The notes under the pieces: model-generated | Told to the model about the DNA's origin: nothing | Databases searched by the model: none | The model's input: only the letters and a program-made list of their open reading frames with translations | Program-made: the position numbers and the translations under genes | DNA from: Ananas comosus | Lineage: Eukaryota > Streptophyta > Magnoliopsida > Poales > Bromeliaceae | DNA length: 64,000 nt | Assembly (NCBI RefSeq): GCF_001540865.1 | Contig: NC_033633.1 | Location: forward strand, 3,304,297-3,368,296 | Direction of reading: 5' to 3' | In this document: positions 1 through 12,277 of the stretch, in pieces | Layout of the letters: every line of letters begins with the position of its first letter | Numbering within the stretch: the stretch's first letter is position 1

Positions 1-531
1 TTTTATTATCCATTTCACTTATTTTTTTTCATTAAATCAGTGACAAAGTTAAAAACCAAAAGGTAATAAAGTGAATATTTCGATAAATCTAAGTGGAGTA
101 TATGAAGTTTTTTGTATATAATTTAACGAAAATATTACGAAAAAGTTGACGAAAAGAGAAAAATAAAACCACAGAGTATTAACTTGATACATTTGAAATC
201 ACAGTGTACTAAAGTGAAAAAGTGTGAAACCATAGGTGTACGTGGTATTTGAAGTTTACCTTTTTTTTTAAAAAAAAAAGGATAAACTTCAAATACCAAC
301 CCTGTGGTTTCGCACTTTCTCACTTTACTACCCTGTGGTTTAAAATATATCAAATTAGTGTCATGTGATTTTATTTTTATCTTTTCGTCGGCTTTTTTGT
401 TAATATTTTGCTAAATTATATACAAAAATTTCAGGTACCCTACTTAGGTTTATCAAATATTCACTTTAGTACATTTAAGTTTAACTTTGTCAGTGATTTA
501 ACAAAAAAATTAGTAAAATCGATAATAAAAA
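1..531. repeat. Large foldback inverted repeat (MITE-like)
   Basis: Two arms of about 250 bp are imperfect reverse complements around a T/A-run centre near 261-280. For example GTGACAAAGTTAAA at 41-54 is answered by TTTAACTTTGTCAGTG near 480-495, and GGTATTTGAAGTTTACC by GGATAAACTTCAAATACC. The left end may lie outside the window. A third partial arm copy in left-arm orientation follows directly at about 533-630. No ORF of note. No target duplication can be read because the left edge is cut off. Confidence 0.75.
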
Positions 532-672
532 GATAAAAATGAAACAATGGCACATTAACTTGATACACTTTAAATCACATGATACTAAAGTGAGAACGTG
601 TGAAACCACATGGGTGGTATTTGAAATTTTTCCAAAAATTTATGGCATATATCATCATCATTGGGCACCAGG

Positions 673-740
673 GGCGGTGCATGAAGTCCACGTATACACC
701 GGGTGCAGGCATTATAATTTCTGTGATTTTCTTTTTGGGG
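673..740 (+). repeat. MITE terminal motif, first of several copies
   Basis: A segment reading GGTGCATGAAGTCCACGTAT, then ACACCGGGTGCAGGCAT, recurs inverted at about 7680-7715 and in weaker form at 8198-8245. It looks like the end of a short non-autonomous element. The partner end was not identified here. Confidence 0.4.
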
Positions 741-880
741 GGAAGTGCAAGTGGGGATTGTGATGGGGGGGTGTTTATAGCCGTTGGATTTCGGTAGGGG
801 AGGTGATCGTACGATGCGGGCGAGTAAGTGCGCGCGTCGTCGTGTCAGGGGCGTCGGTGGGTGAGGTGACATGCGGCCCC

Positions 881-2371
881 ATGTCGGATTCCGAGGTGGC
901 GGATCGAAGCGGAGCGGATTTTGGGCCCTGAAACCCCGCCCGATAAAACTTGGGCCCAATCGCCTAGTCCCACAAAAGAGAGAAAAAAAAATATACACAT
1001 TTTTTCCTAGGAATAATTGCTAATATACTTTTATGAACTACCCTAGATAACTCATGTACCATTATAAATTTTTTATTTGGGTGAAAACATACAGAACTTA
1101 TCTGAACTATAGATCATTTTAAAAGGTGTCAGACGTTGGTGGATGATGTTGGATTTTATTCAATAATAAATTTTGACGATAGCAAACAACTTTTGAATTT
1201 AATTTATTACTTAGCAATTTCAGGCTGTAGTTGAATTTAAAGTGGCTCAAGTCGAACCGGATTTGATCAAAGGTAATCATTCAATCAAATTATTCAAATT
1301 CATCCGGACAAGATCAAATTATACCAAATTGGATGCAAGTGCCACAACAATAATTTGGAGGACTTCTTTACAATTTATCGAATTTGAGCCGATCATCCTA
1401 GTCAAGTTAACCAACTCACCTTTTGGGTTTGATTTGAGCTTAACGTCAAATTAGCTATTATTTTAATATGATATGAAAGAGATTTGATATATGGTATAAA
1501 TTTAAAAATAATTTTATTATAGCATGAATTTAAAAAATATGAAATATAATATAAATAAGTTTTATATGTATGGTATTATTTCGAAAGCTTTTACGAATGT
1601 GAAATGAATTCAAAAGTTTTACATTTTAGTATTAATTTAAAAGGATTTTACGAATTTGGTATAATTTTAAATGAGTTTTTCAATATAGTAATATTTCAAA
1701 TATGCTTTGTAAATGTGATATGAATTTAAATTTATTTTGGAATTAATTCAAATGCATTTGCAAATATGGTTAAAATTTAAATTAAAATCAATTATCATTT
1801 AATTATACTTTTGTTTCATTTTTGAAATGATGGCTAATGTATTTAAGAGGGGGCTTGGATATTGTTTGGGATATAATTTCAGAAAAATTGTCTATGTCCT
1901 AATTGTTTATTGATCTGTAATTGTGAGCTTCTTGCGAGATTGTAAAAGAAGTTTTGTGTGATTGTAAGCGGCTTTGATCTTATCTTGTTCAAAAGGTCAA
2001 GTGAGAGTGACATCAGTATCTCGAGAAGAAGAAGGATCGGACTGGAATAGCCAGAAAGACCGAACCAGAATACATCATCTGTGTTATCTGAGTTTGATTT
2101 TTTTTATTTGATTGTGTAATTTTTATCTGAATTTAATTTTACTTAAGTTGAAAGTTGTCGACTAATTCACCCCCGCTCTTAGGTGTCATTTGATCTTTCA
2201 AATGAGATAGCATGCAACCACCTTCGGATTTCGAGGTGGCAGAGCGAAGAGGAGCGGATTTTGGGCCCTGAAACCCGGCTCGATAAAACCTGAGCCCAAT
2301 GGCCTAATACCATGAAAAAGCTTAAAAAAAAAAAAGGTACACATTTTTTCTGGGGATAATTATTTTTTCAT
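881..2371. repeat. Diverged direct repeat pair about 1.34 kb apart
   Basis: About 880-1020 and 2215-2370 share GAGCGGATTTTGGGCCCTGA and flanking sequence (about 130 bp, visibly diverged). Between them is AT-rich DNA. 1880-2200 reads like LTR-retrotransposon leader debris, with ATTCACCCCCGCTCTTAGGT near 2166. The pair could be old LTRs of a small element, but I see no primer site or target duplication. Confidence 0.45.
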
Positions 2372-3550
2372 AATTAGGCACGAGAACTTACAGTTTTAAG
2401 TTCAAACGGCATTTGAAAAAAAGGGTAAAACACTAGCATAATCGCATTTACTAATATGCTCTTGGGATAACCAACACAAAAAAATTACAATTAGTAACAA
2501 TACAATAATTCTCAATATGACTCTAGTTAATGGTTATTTTTCTGTATAAGACCTAATGGTCAAGTTACGTACGCACTTTATTCAAATCCAAGTAATTTAA
2601 CTTAAAAGCAAGGTTGCTACGGGTATATATGATACTGTCACGCTTCGAGCCCACATTGAACTTAGTTTTTCCCACTTGTATGAAACGTTCATAAAACCTA
2701 TACATTGCATTCCACATGGGAATAATACGTACATGAATTATATATGATGGGCATCACAAGAGCAAAAACAATGTCCTTCCAACTTGAGCCATTCAACATT
2801 TTACATATTTTTCAACCCAAAAAGAGATAATATAATATTGTTTCATTTCTTCCCAAATACTTGCATACAATTCGATCCAAAATAAAACCATAAACGTACT
2901 TTATGCTTCCCAAAGTTACAACACTACGACGTGATACTTTTACCTTGGTCGCGCTGACGTGCCTCTCCAACAATGGTTGGACCTAGATGTGAAAAATATT
3001 TAAACAATGTGGGCGAGAATTATAAATAGTTTACAGTAAATATGACCACCAAGAGTGGCATTCTGCTCGCACTAGTTCGAAAGAAAGGAGGCATAATAGC
3101 ACAAAAATAGTAAGTAAGTGCGATTATAAAGCAACAAATTAAATGAACCACTAGATGACACTACTATACCTCTACAAGGAAATATAGGAAACCTCTCTAG
3201 TTTCAACTTATCATCTTACGCATCAAATCTTGTTATCATCTTTCTAAACTTGGTCATTATTCGATTTATACAGCTTATTAAGTGTATGCTTATATTATAT
3301 TATTTACATGATGTCTGTTAGATGTGACTTGAAATTTTGGTTAAGAGACTTCGATTTTGTACTCTTTATTCGTCGACAGCTTCATAGTGCTACAAATTTG
3401 AAAAAGAATTTGTGAAGAAAAAATTGGATGATGGTGGTGGGTATATATAGATCGGATCCGATAATGAAAAAACTGTAGTACATTGGATTTTTATTATAAA
3501 AACAAGTGCAAATAAAAATAGTATGATACTATTTTTGTTGAACTTGATGA
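2372..3550. other. Intergenic, nothing recognised
   Basis: AT-rich DNA without a convincing ORF, RNA gene or repeat structure that I can read. Confidence 0.5.
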
Positions 3551-3559
3551 AGTGCAAGA

Positions 3560-5140
3560 TAATTTGGAAATGATTTGAGTTATTGATCGAAGCGAGCCGA
3601 ATTTAGATTTCGAGGGATTTTTATTTTCTTCTCTGTTCATTTCTCATATTTGAATTGTAGGCATCAAATTGACTTGTGTTGATGTTCTAGTAAAGGTAAG
3701 AAGCTTGTGGACTTATTCCTTCAATCGAATTTTTCAGTTAATAAGTTGAATCGAAAGTCGATTTCAAGTTAAAGCGAAATTGAATTGATTTGGGAGCATT
3801 TATGAGAATTGCAGTGATTTCGTCGTTTGTTTCTTAATTCCAGTTGAATAGGGCGGGATCTTCGCCAAATTCCTCTACGACTTTTGAGTAGTATTGAAGT
3901 TGCTCTTACTGGATTTTGAGGTAAGTTAAATTACATTTAACGAAGATCCAGCATTCAGTAACCGAATTGCCGATATAATGGTATTCAGTTCTTGCCATTG
4001 CCTTGACAGCCCCTTACTGATTTTTGGAGTTTTCTTAGTCGATTCCCTTCGGGATTTGAGCGATAAGAAAGGCGGATTGGAGGTTGATTGTTTGCCACTA
4101 CTTGATTAGCAATCCGAGGTGGATTCCGTGTCGCCGAAAATAGCGAACTTCCTTCTATGTCTATTTTGTACATATGTGTATATGTTTATGTGTGCAGGTT
4201 GCATGCTTTCAGTATTGTGATGGCAATAGAGGTAAGTGAAGAGTGCACATTATTAGATGTTCCATGTGAACACTGGTTGATGTTAGATTGATTGGGTAAT
4301 AAGTCAGTTATATGTCTATGGTGCATGTGTGGGTGTATCTATGTGATTATATATTCGTAAAAAATTGTGTTAGTTTGACATTGAATAGAGGGAATGGAGT
4401 ACGTAGTGTATTCATGCAAATATTAATCTATCTCTAATTATATGATCAATAGGTTGAATTTTAGGCCGGAAAGGGCTATTAGACGTCATATTTTATCATA
4501 TGCATATCTAGTAAGATATTTAATATTCATTTGCATTACACATGCTCTAACTCATATGATAGATTTTGGATAGTGCGTGATATATGATTGTACTATGGTG
4601 ACATATGACTTAGTTGACATTCTATGATTATGATGAGGGCGCGCAGCAGATTGGTTATTTGTGAGTTTTTTTATTATTGCATAGACCATAGCCTATAAAG
4701 CCACATTGAGCTTTGTCAAAGTGATGTGCTATTAGACTCGGTAGGGGTCGCTGCCCTTTGAGTGTCGCTCCGGATGCCAGCCAGCTATAGCAAAGATATT
4801 TGCCCTTGGAGAATCGGGATGAGAGCAAGGCCTATGTTTTAGCGGCGCATCTGCGAGAATGCGATCCGGGCACTAGGTGGGCGCAAGCTTGACTGAGCCT
4901 ATGAGTCGGTCGTTGCGATTGGGTACTATTACTACATCTATTTATTAGTATCAGTATTAAGACATACTCTCCTCACTCTATCCCCTATTCATTATCTATG
5001 TAACCTACGAGTTGGTCATTCTGTGAGTGGGTCACAGTGTGTTGATTGGGTTGCATGCGCATGGGTAGGTAATACCTTACCTTTTCGGCGGGTCTGTTGA
5101 TGTTCCCATGGGCTAGCTTCTACTATGAATCTGGGACATG
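3560..5140 (-). mobile_element. LTR-retrotransposon remnant (Ty3/gypsy-like LTR)
   Basis: Mixed-composition, codon-free DNA that ends with GGGACATGACA at 5130-5140. Read on the minus strand this gives a TGTCATGTCCC start, the usual form of plant gypsy LTR termini. Composition and phrasing resemble the solo LTR at 37.5-40.1 kb. The other boundary and any target duplication are not visible, so the left coordinate is approximate. Confidence 0.4.
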
Positions 5141-6322
5141 ACAGAAACCCGTTAAAAAATTTCCTTCTTTTGTCCTAAACGCGAGACAGTGGATTATACT
5201 CTCCAAAAAAAAATTTTGTACTCTCTTTTTTATCGTAAAATTCTCTTCTCTTTCATTTGTGATTTTTTTTTCTTGCAAAAAATTTTTTACTAAATCTTCG
5301 TGTTCTATTTATTTTATTGTTTCTGTAGTTTGTCTACTTTGCGATAGTTTTTTGTCGTTTTTGTTTATGCGCTCTTAGTAACAATATGACTAGTTGACTT
5401 ATGTATCAAGTTCATAAGAGGCAACCGACGCCGCATACCCAATTCTATCCATGACGGGCCTCTCAGTTCGATCTCAAATTACTCATCATGGCTTTGTGGG
5501 GAGTATATATGCTCCTCTCAAAAAAACTTAAATAAGCAACAAAAGGCACTGATATAATGATTCATCGATTTGATTAATAGAATGAGATTATTACCTAAAA
5601 GATTGATCTGCTAATTAACTAGCTATGACATAATTTAGAAATTGTTTATACGTACACTCCTGCTCATGATAGTGTGGAGATATATACTAAAAATAACAAC
5701 CAAAAGATAGACGTAACTTTGGAATCCATAAGACTAAGAATTGACTCTGAAGCTACGTTATCCAAAAGACCTATCTGATAGATCGAAAACGGCCGAGGAA
5801 TAACCATAACATTGCTTGTTCTCTATCTTTAAGTAAAATCTAGTCGAAGAGTAGAAGTTAATGGAAAGTGACGTACGTACCAAAGGGAATATTTGTCTCC
5901 CAATAAATATGTTCTTCCTATTAGAAGCATCCTTATCCATCAACCCTTTAATTAGTTTGAGGACCCCCACATTGCTTGGATCCCCTATTAACACTGAAAA
6001 GGCAAGCAAAGGTACTGAGCACATATTTAGGGTTCATGTGAAGTGTCGTCGTTGTGTGGTGCGCCACTATCTATTTACATTTTGTTTGGATATTCGAATA
6101 AGTTATCTAAATATAACTTATTCGGTACAAAGATTTTTTTCTTATGATTAATTGCATGTAAGAAATGTGTTTAACTGTTGCTCTCTGAAAAGCCTTGCTA
6201 TCCATGATTTGGCAGGATACCGTAATTTACATACGATGAAAGTTATTTTATATATTTCAAAACAATAATTTAAAAGCCAAATATGATATCAAATTCTGAA
6301 CATTAATTAATTATATTTCTCA

Positions 6323-6361
<39 letters not shown>

Positions 6362-7560
6362 CTAAATAAGATATTAATGTATTCAAATAAGATCTTAAAG
6401 TCAAGAATTAGGGGTGAAGTGTAGCAAATTAATGTTGCTTCTCTATTTGCTTAGCTCCCTCAATGGTTAAGAATTAATGTCCTTATCTATACTATTCTTA
6501 ATAATGGGTTGTTGTATAGCGTACGAAGACACCATTTATAAGTCTCAAGTACGCAACAAGCTATTCATGAGAGCCCCACCATGCATGATCCCTTGTGTTT
6601 GCAGCAAGAAGATAATTAATATATAGTTTTAATTTTGTACAGTTCTCTACAAAAATAATGAATTACAAATATATTCATACAAAATTTAACTTTTATATAT
6701 TGTTCCTACAAAAGTTCTAATATTTTCAAATATTTTTCTTTGGTTTGTTACTGTTAAAGTATTATTTATTTTATAAGTAAAAGGACCTTTTTGTCGTCAC
6801 AAATATATTCCTCTAAAAACTTCAACTGTTAATTAAAGAGAAATAAAAAGATCAATTCATCTTATTAACTAACTAGGGTTAAGTATTTTATCTATGATTA
6901 ACTAATTTTTTTTAACAGATCCTAACGGTAGGGATATAGTTGAAAACCTATATGAAGACTTTTATAGGGACAACATATGAACGTTGAACTTTATAGGAAT
7001 ATATTTGTAATTCACTATGTTTGGAAGGACCTGTATGAAATTAACCCTAATATATAATATTGCAACAATACTATTTCAATTTAGGAAAAAAAGAAAAGAA
7101 AATTGTAGATCAAATCGAGCTTGATTGGATCGATAAATTCTCTTAAGTATAAGTGCCTGATTCGCGCAATTTCTTTGCTTCGAAAAGCAGTAGCTAGTTA
7201 GATGTTTACACGACACACAAAATGAATTTTCAGTGTTATGAAAAGTTTTAATTAAGTTATATAATTTATCTAGAAGACATAGCATCTAGCTAGTAAAAGT
7301 TAATGCATGAATCACATTAGATAATTGAAAGTTAATGTCTTAAAATTAAAATTTAATCGAGCAAAATATAATCGATAATAAGTAAAAATGACCCATGCAT
7401 GAACCAAAAATCATAAGTTTAAAAATCTATCGATAAGCATCGACACAAAAGTCAATAGCATAGAAAGGGAGAGGGCCACAACTTATTCGTATTGATACGT
7501 AAGCTTTTTGAATATTATAAAATAAAATCGATAAATTGGATTCTGATTTTGAGGCTTTTG
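5141..7560. other. AT-rich intergenic DNA with (TA)n
   Basis: Only short chance ORFs. A (TA)n microsatellite occupies about 6324-6359. No gene signature was seen. Confidence 0.6.
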
Positions 7561-7564
7561 ATAG

Positions 7565-7720
7565 AGTGCAATGCATGGTGCACCGGGTGCATGTAATAAT
7601 TTAAGTAGTAAATAGATATTGTTGCTTCATTTATTTATAGGCCAATCATTGGACTAGAAATTAGAGAAGCTATTGCTTGCACCAGGTGTATGTGCACACT
7701 TCATGCACCACAAGTTAAGT
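7565..7720. mobile_element. Short MITE-like element
   Basis: Left end GCATGGTGCACCGGGTGCAT and right end (reverse-complemented) GGTGCATGAAGTGTGCACAT are related. About 150 bp with no coding capacity. It shares its terminal motif with 673-740 and 8198-8245. Confidence 0.4.
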
Positions 7721-8439
7721 AGGATGATTGTCTTAAAATTAGAATTTAATATTCCAATAGATAAGAACTTATGTATACAAATCATCGCGGCTTTTACTTA
7801 TTTGCCCCTCATTATTACTGAAAATATTTAATATATCCCTCAATATCTAAAATACTTTTTAAAAATACAATCTCAATGAAAATTTCTGAAGTGAAAGAAA
7901 ATAATTGAGAAAATTTTTTAAAATCAATAAGGATATGTTGATCATCCAAGGCGTAAATAAGGTATTTTTAAACTTTTAAACGGCATATTAGATATTATCT
8001 CTTAATTCAATATATATAATTTAAAACCTTATTATCTATGCATCAAGAGTCTAAAAATTAAACACTAGATGATTAATTTGTTACAAATGGATGTTCAAAA
8101 TTTATAAGTAGGCCCTTTGTATATCATAAACACATATAATAAGTTAAAATACTTATTTTGATACTTCTTTTGAGGCTTTTGTTTGTAGGATATTAAAAGG
8201 GTATGATGCATACAACATTTTTATGCACCAAATGCAGGCAATAATTTCTTGTCATGCAACCTAAAAAAAAAAAATTCATGTATGAGCTTATTCCTAAATC
8301 TGCCATCTAATATAGTCTTGAGATTTGAACAAAAAATATATCGATTAAAATACAGCTTTATGATGTAGGCGTGAAATGTGTAAGGCTAGCCAAACAATCT
8401 TAACAAGATCTGCTTGAAATGCTTTTAATGAAATCGCAC

Positions 8440-8700
8440 TATTAATAATACTAGTGTAGTTACCCGCGCAATGCAGCGGATAGATATTATCGAAATAATT
8501 TTTTTATTATTATTGATTATCGATAATAGTCTGAAATTATACATATACAAAAAAAATACAGTGAGGAGATGAAGAAAAAAACAAAGAGAGGCATAGAAAA
8601 AAGGAATGGCAAAAGATGTGAGAGTTATACATTTATATATCTATACTATATATAATATAGGATCCGCGCCACGCTTCGTGGCAGCTTAGTAAAAAGTTGA
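8440..8700. mobile_element. Possible Helitron termini
   Basis: Minus-strand reading near 8445-8480 gives a GC-rich stem (TTGCGCGGGTAACTACACTAG) ending in CTAG before T, like a Helitron 3' end. Plus-strand 8640-8690 reads CTATACTATATATAATATAG followed by GCGCCACGCTTCGTGGC, resembling plant Helitron 5' ends. The two do not bracket one intact element. Family-level resemblance only. Confidence 0.3.
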
Positions 8701-9235
8701 TTAAATACTAACTTTTTATTCAAGATCCAAAAACATTATGAAAATTTATATAAAAAGAAAAAAATATATAAGCGTTGCCATAATTTTATTAAAAATTTAT
8801 TTAAATAGTATATGATCAATCTGCTAAAACTTACCTAAGTATGATTTATTACTCTTGTAGAGTGTTGAGCAGTTTTGTTGAATCTTCTATAACTTTTGCA
8901 TCAAAATAAATTATGCAAAAAACTTACCTAAGTATGATTCATTACTCTTGTGGAGCGTTTTTGTTGAATTTTCTATAATTTTTGTATTGCATCAAAATAA
9001 ATTATGGTAAAACACTCTCCAACTTCGGAGAAAACTTTATAGCCATAATAAGTGAAAAATTTAAGAAATAAAGACTTTTAGTATTTAAACAAATATTGAA
9101 AAGTTGAAGGGGGCCATGGCCACCTTGGACCTTTATATAACTTCGTCCCTGTATATTTTTGTGCTTATACAGTAATACAATCGAGTACGGACAACTATTA
9201 TAATCATTATTTTGATTAACAAAATATTAAAAAGA

Positions 9236-9585
9236 GCAAATTATGACTAAAGAGCAGAATAATTTGATCAACTAACAAACTTTTATAAATTCAACAGCTT
9301 TTGAATAGAACCATCAAGCATTTCCTGAAAATTACATAACCAAACCATTAAAAATTATGACTAAAGAGCAGGACAATTTGATCAAATTATTCTGCTCTTT
9401 AGTCATAATTGCTTTTTAACATAACCATCTAAGCATTTCCTGAAAATTACATAACCAAACCATTAAAAATTATGACTAAAGAGCAGGACAATTTGATCAA
9501 CTAAAAAACTTTTATAAATTAAACAGTTTTTGAACAGAACCATCTAAGCATTTTTTGAAAATTATATAACCAAACCATTAACAAA
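9236..9585. repeat. About 117-bp tandem repeat with an internal inverted copy
   Basis: The phrase ATTATGACTAAAGAGCAG recurs at about 9240, 9355 and 9470, and its reverse complement CTGCTCTTTAGTCATAAT sits at about 9393-9410 between copies. TTTCCTGAAAATTACATAAC also recurs. Non-coding. Confidence 0.7.
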
Positions 9586-9679
9586 ATTAATCAGTACATC
9601 AAATATATAATATGCAAATCCACCAATTATGTATATGATGAAGAGATACCAAAAAATCCATTCATCGAAATTGGCTAGC

Positions 9680-9955
9680 AAAATTTGGTAAAAACCATCT
9701 GCCACTGTAGCCGCCACCGAGTCCATGATCGTCGGCTGCCACTACTTCCTCAGCGCTTTCGCCCCGTCCACCTTTTCCGTCACTGTCAATCGATCCGCTG
9801 CTTCGCTTCCCGCACCCTTGTGCACCACACCCACCAAAGCTCCTTCACCGGTGGCCGCGAGGACCGGCCCGACGACACCTCTGGCTATGGCGATGACGGC
9901 CCGTTCAACGGCAGTGGAAGGGGAAGGTGCGTGCATCAGCTCGGGGCCTAAATAC
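9680..9955. other. GC-rich island, possible captured gene fragment
   Basis: A GC-rich patch in AT-rich DNA is open in several frames. The plus frame from 9685 gives 88 residues with Gly/Asp-rich text such as SGYGDDGPFNGSG. No start context, splice structure or family was recognised. It could be an exon fragment carried by a transposon. Confidence 0.3.
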
Positions 9956-10014
9956 ACAAAATGATACAAAGAAAACAAAATCCAAATCATACCTAATATG
10001 AATATTGAAGCCAA

Positions 10015-11720
10015 AAAGATCTAGAAAAGGAAACAAATTATACTCAACATAGCCAACAATCCAGAGAAGGAATAAAAATAGGAGTATACAAAGATCAAAA
10101 TCTAATATTTTTGAAACAACATAATATAAAACGGGTATATGAATATTTAGATACAAAAAATTAGAATTAATCAAACAAAAAATTAAATAGAACCAAAAAG
10201 AAGAAGAAGTTGAAATCACATTATTGAAGAAAAAACAATTATCGGCCATCTTTTCCACTCCCACTAACAAAAATGGCATTGAAGAAGCTTTTTTCTCTCC
10301 TTTTTTTGCACTCCTTCCTCTTATCTCTCTCTCCAAACGTTTTCAAAATAGGATTTTTAAGAAACAGGGGGAGTGGAGACCAAAAGGATCAAAACCCACA
10401 GCCCCATTTAATCCCCCTCATGAGCTTCCCCCCATCACTACTACTCCATTTTTCTCACTTCTTTTTCCATTCCAAATCTATTCATTTATTGAGTAGGAAG
10501 ACGAAGCGTCACAGCAGGTATGTTAGTGATAGAAATTCAAAGTGTATAATTGAAAGAAGCTAAAAAATTAATTAATAATTTAATAATTGTAGGGGGTTAA
10601 ATTACATGGGGTAGATGAGGGGGCAAAAAGAGTATAATTGAAGGAAGAAAAAAAAAATTAGAAAAACCCTAAACTAAGGAGGAAGCGCCACATCATCTCA
10701 AAACATTGCGGATTAATATAGTTACATAGATATTACATATGCAAAATAGTTTTTTTTTTTTTTTCTGTAAATGCTTAAGCTATTGGCAAATAATATTTTT
10801 AATATTTTACATTCAACACTCCTTTACATCCGAGTTCGAAATATTTTGATAGTCTATAAGTTTGACGAGACTTGGCATAAGTTCAATGGGACTCAAATGG
10901 TGAATGCCTTTTATTCTAGTACTATATTAAACATTATGAAACAATCTGTGTTTTCTCCAAAGCTTAAATTAGAAAAAAAATATTTAAATATTTTAAATTA
11001 CCCTTTTGTGGTATAGCTTATTTTTACTTTACCACTGAATTGTCCGAGAAGCTATACTTTACTATTATGTGAAAATAAAAATAAGGGATAATTGCTTACA
11101 TACCTCTCAAAACTTCGGAAACATCTTATTTACGCTTACTTTTTTTTCTTTCCAATATATCCCTTATATATGTTTCTCCGTTATTTCAAAATACCCCTAC
11201 AATTACCACTCGTTAAATTAATTTGGGTTAAATGTAAGTTAAATATCTATCAAAAGTTTTTTTAAAAAAATCAAAATATCTCTTTTGCCCTTAACTTAAA
11301 GGCAAATAAGAAATGTTGGTGATGATAGAAGAATATATTTGAAAAGATCAAAAATCAAAATATTTTTTGTGCCCTTAACTTAAGAGCAAATAAGAAAAAT
11401 CGGTAATGATAGAAGGGTATATTTGAAAGAGCAAAATAGTAATTTTATAGAGATAATAATTATTGCTAACAGTTCATTAATAAAATTTAACTCTAGGGTT
11501 ATATTTGAAATAGGTTGAAAAGAAAAAAAATATTTTCAATATTAGTCTTCTAAGGAGGGTAATCAAAAGTCGAAAACTTTTTAGAAATATACAAACAATT
11601 GCCCCTAAAAATAAAATCCAAAGATAGTTAAGTGCAACTTTTGAACTACGAGGTAGTAAAATAAAAATATACTATAATACAAGGGGCAAATTGAAGTTTT
11701 ATCCTAATATTTATTCAGCA
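10015..11720. other. Intergenic, nothing recognised
   Basis: AT-rich DNA. Around 11280-11410 a phrase ending in CTTAACTTAAGAGCAAATAAG is partly duplicated. No gene was seen. Confidence 0.5.
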
Positions 11721-11730
11721 ACGCTAGTAG

Positions 11731-11845
11731 AACACCCCAAAAAGAATGTATATCTTACATTCCACTCATTCTAGGATGGGGTGTAATTGATCAGACACAT
11801 CGATATAACTAGAGTGTAAGAAGTACATTCTTTTGGCGTGTGCCA
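11731..11845. mobile_element. Miniature MITE about 0.5 kb upstream of the arabinofuranosidase gene
   Basis: Terminal inverted repeats: left ACACCCCAAAAAGAATGTAT and right (reverse-complemented) CACGCCAAAAGAATGTACTT, about 115 bp overall. Related phrases (GATGTACATCTTACATTC) occur at 22067-22085, downstream of the same gene. Confidence 0.5.
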
Positions 11846-12201
11846 CTACCATTTTCCATATTTGTATTCAGAAAAAATTTCCATGCACAACCCGGTCTAC
11901 GCACCAACTTCCTTACGTAAGCCACACCAGAACCAACTACCGCATGAATTTCTCCGCTCTTTTTTTTTAAAAAAAAACATTTTTTATTTTTTTTAAAATT
12001 ATTTTGTGGGTTCCGGATAAAAAAAACGACCACGTGGGCCCCACCTCACAGTGTGAGCGCCGGAGCCCATCCCAACAAGCAACGTAGCGTGTGATCGCCC
12101 CCTCCTCGCCGTCCGATCCCGATCCGACGGCTCCCGCGCCGCCCACGCTCCCCCACCCATCTCCCCCGCATGATCCCTGAGACCGTGGCTTCAAAGAAAC
12201 C

Positions 12202-12220
12202 CCTCTCTCTCTCTCTCTAT

Positions 12221-12249
<29 letters not shown>
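12202..12249. repeat. (CT)n(CA)n microsatellite in the promoter
   Basis: A CT run at 12202-12218 is followed by a CA run at about 12221-12249, then more CT. It lies directly upstream of the putative TATA element of the arabinofuranosidase gene. Confidence 0.9.
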
Positions 12250-12252
<3 letters not shown>

Positions 12253-12269
12253 CTCTCCTCTTCGATCAC

Positions 12270-12277
12270 TATTTAAA
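12270..12277 (+). promoter_or_regulatory. Putative TATA element of the GH51 gene
   Basis: TATTTAAA sits in pyrimidine-rich DNA about 100 bp before a plausible 5'-UTR splice donor (G|GTAAAAG at 12379/12380). The likely transcription start is near 12300. A 5'-UTR intron of about 704 bp (12380-13083), ending TGTGTAG, is inferred from splice-site text only. Confidence 0.45.

Noticed and set aside
5758..6151. Opposed 88- and 96-residue frames
   Set aside because: Chance open frames in AT-rich DNA, with no motif, splice site or repeat of interest.
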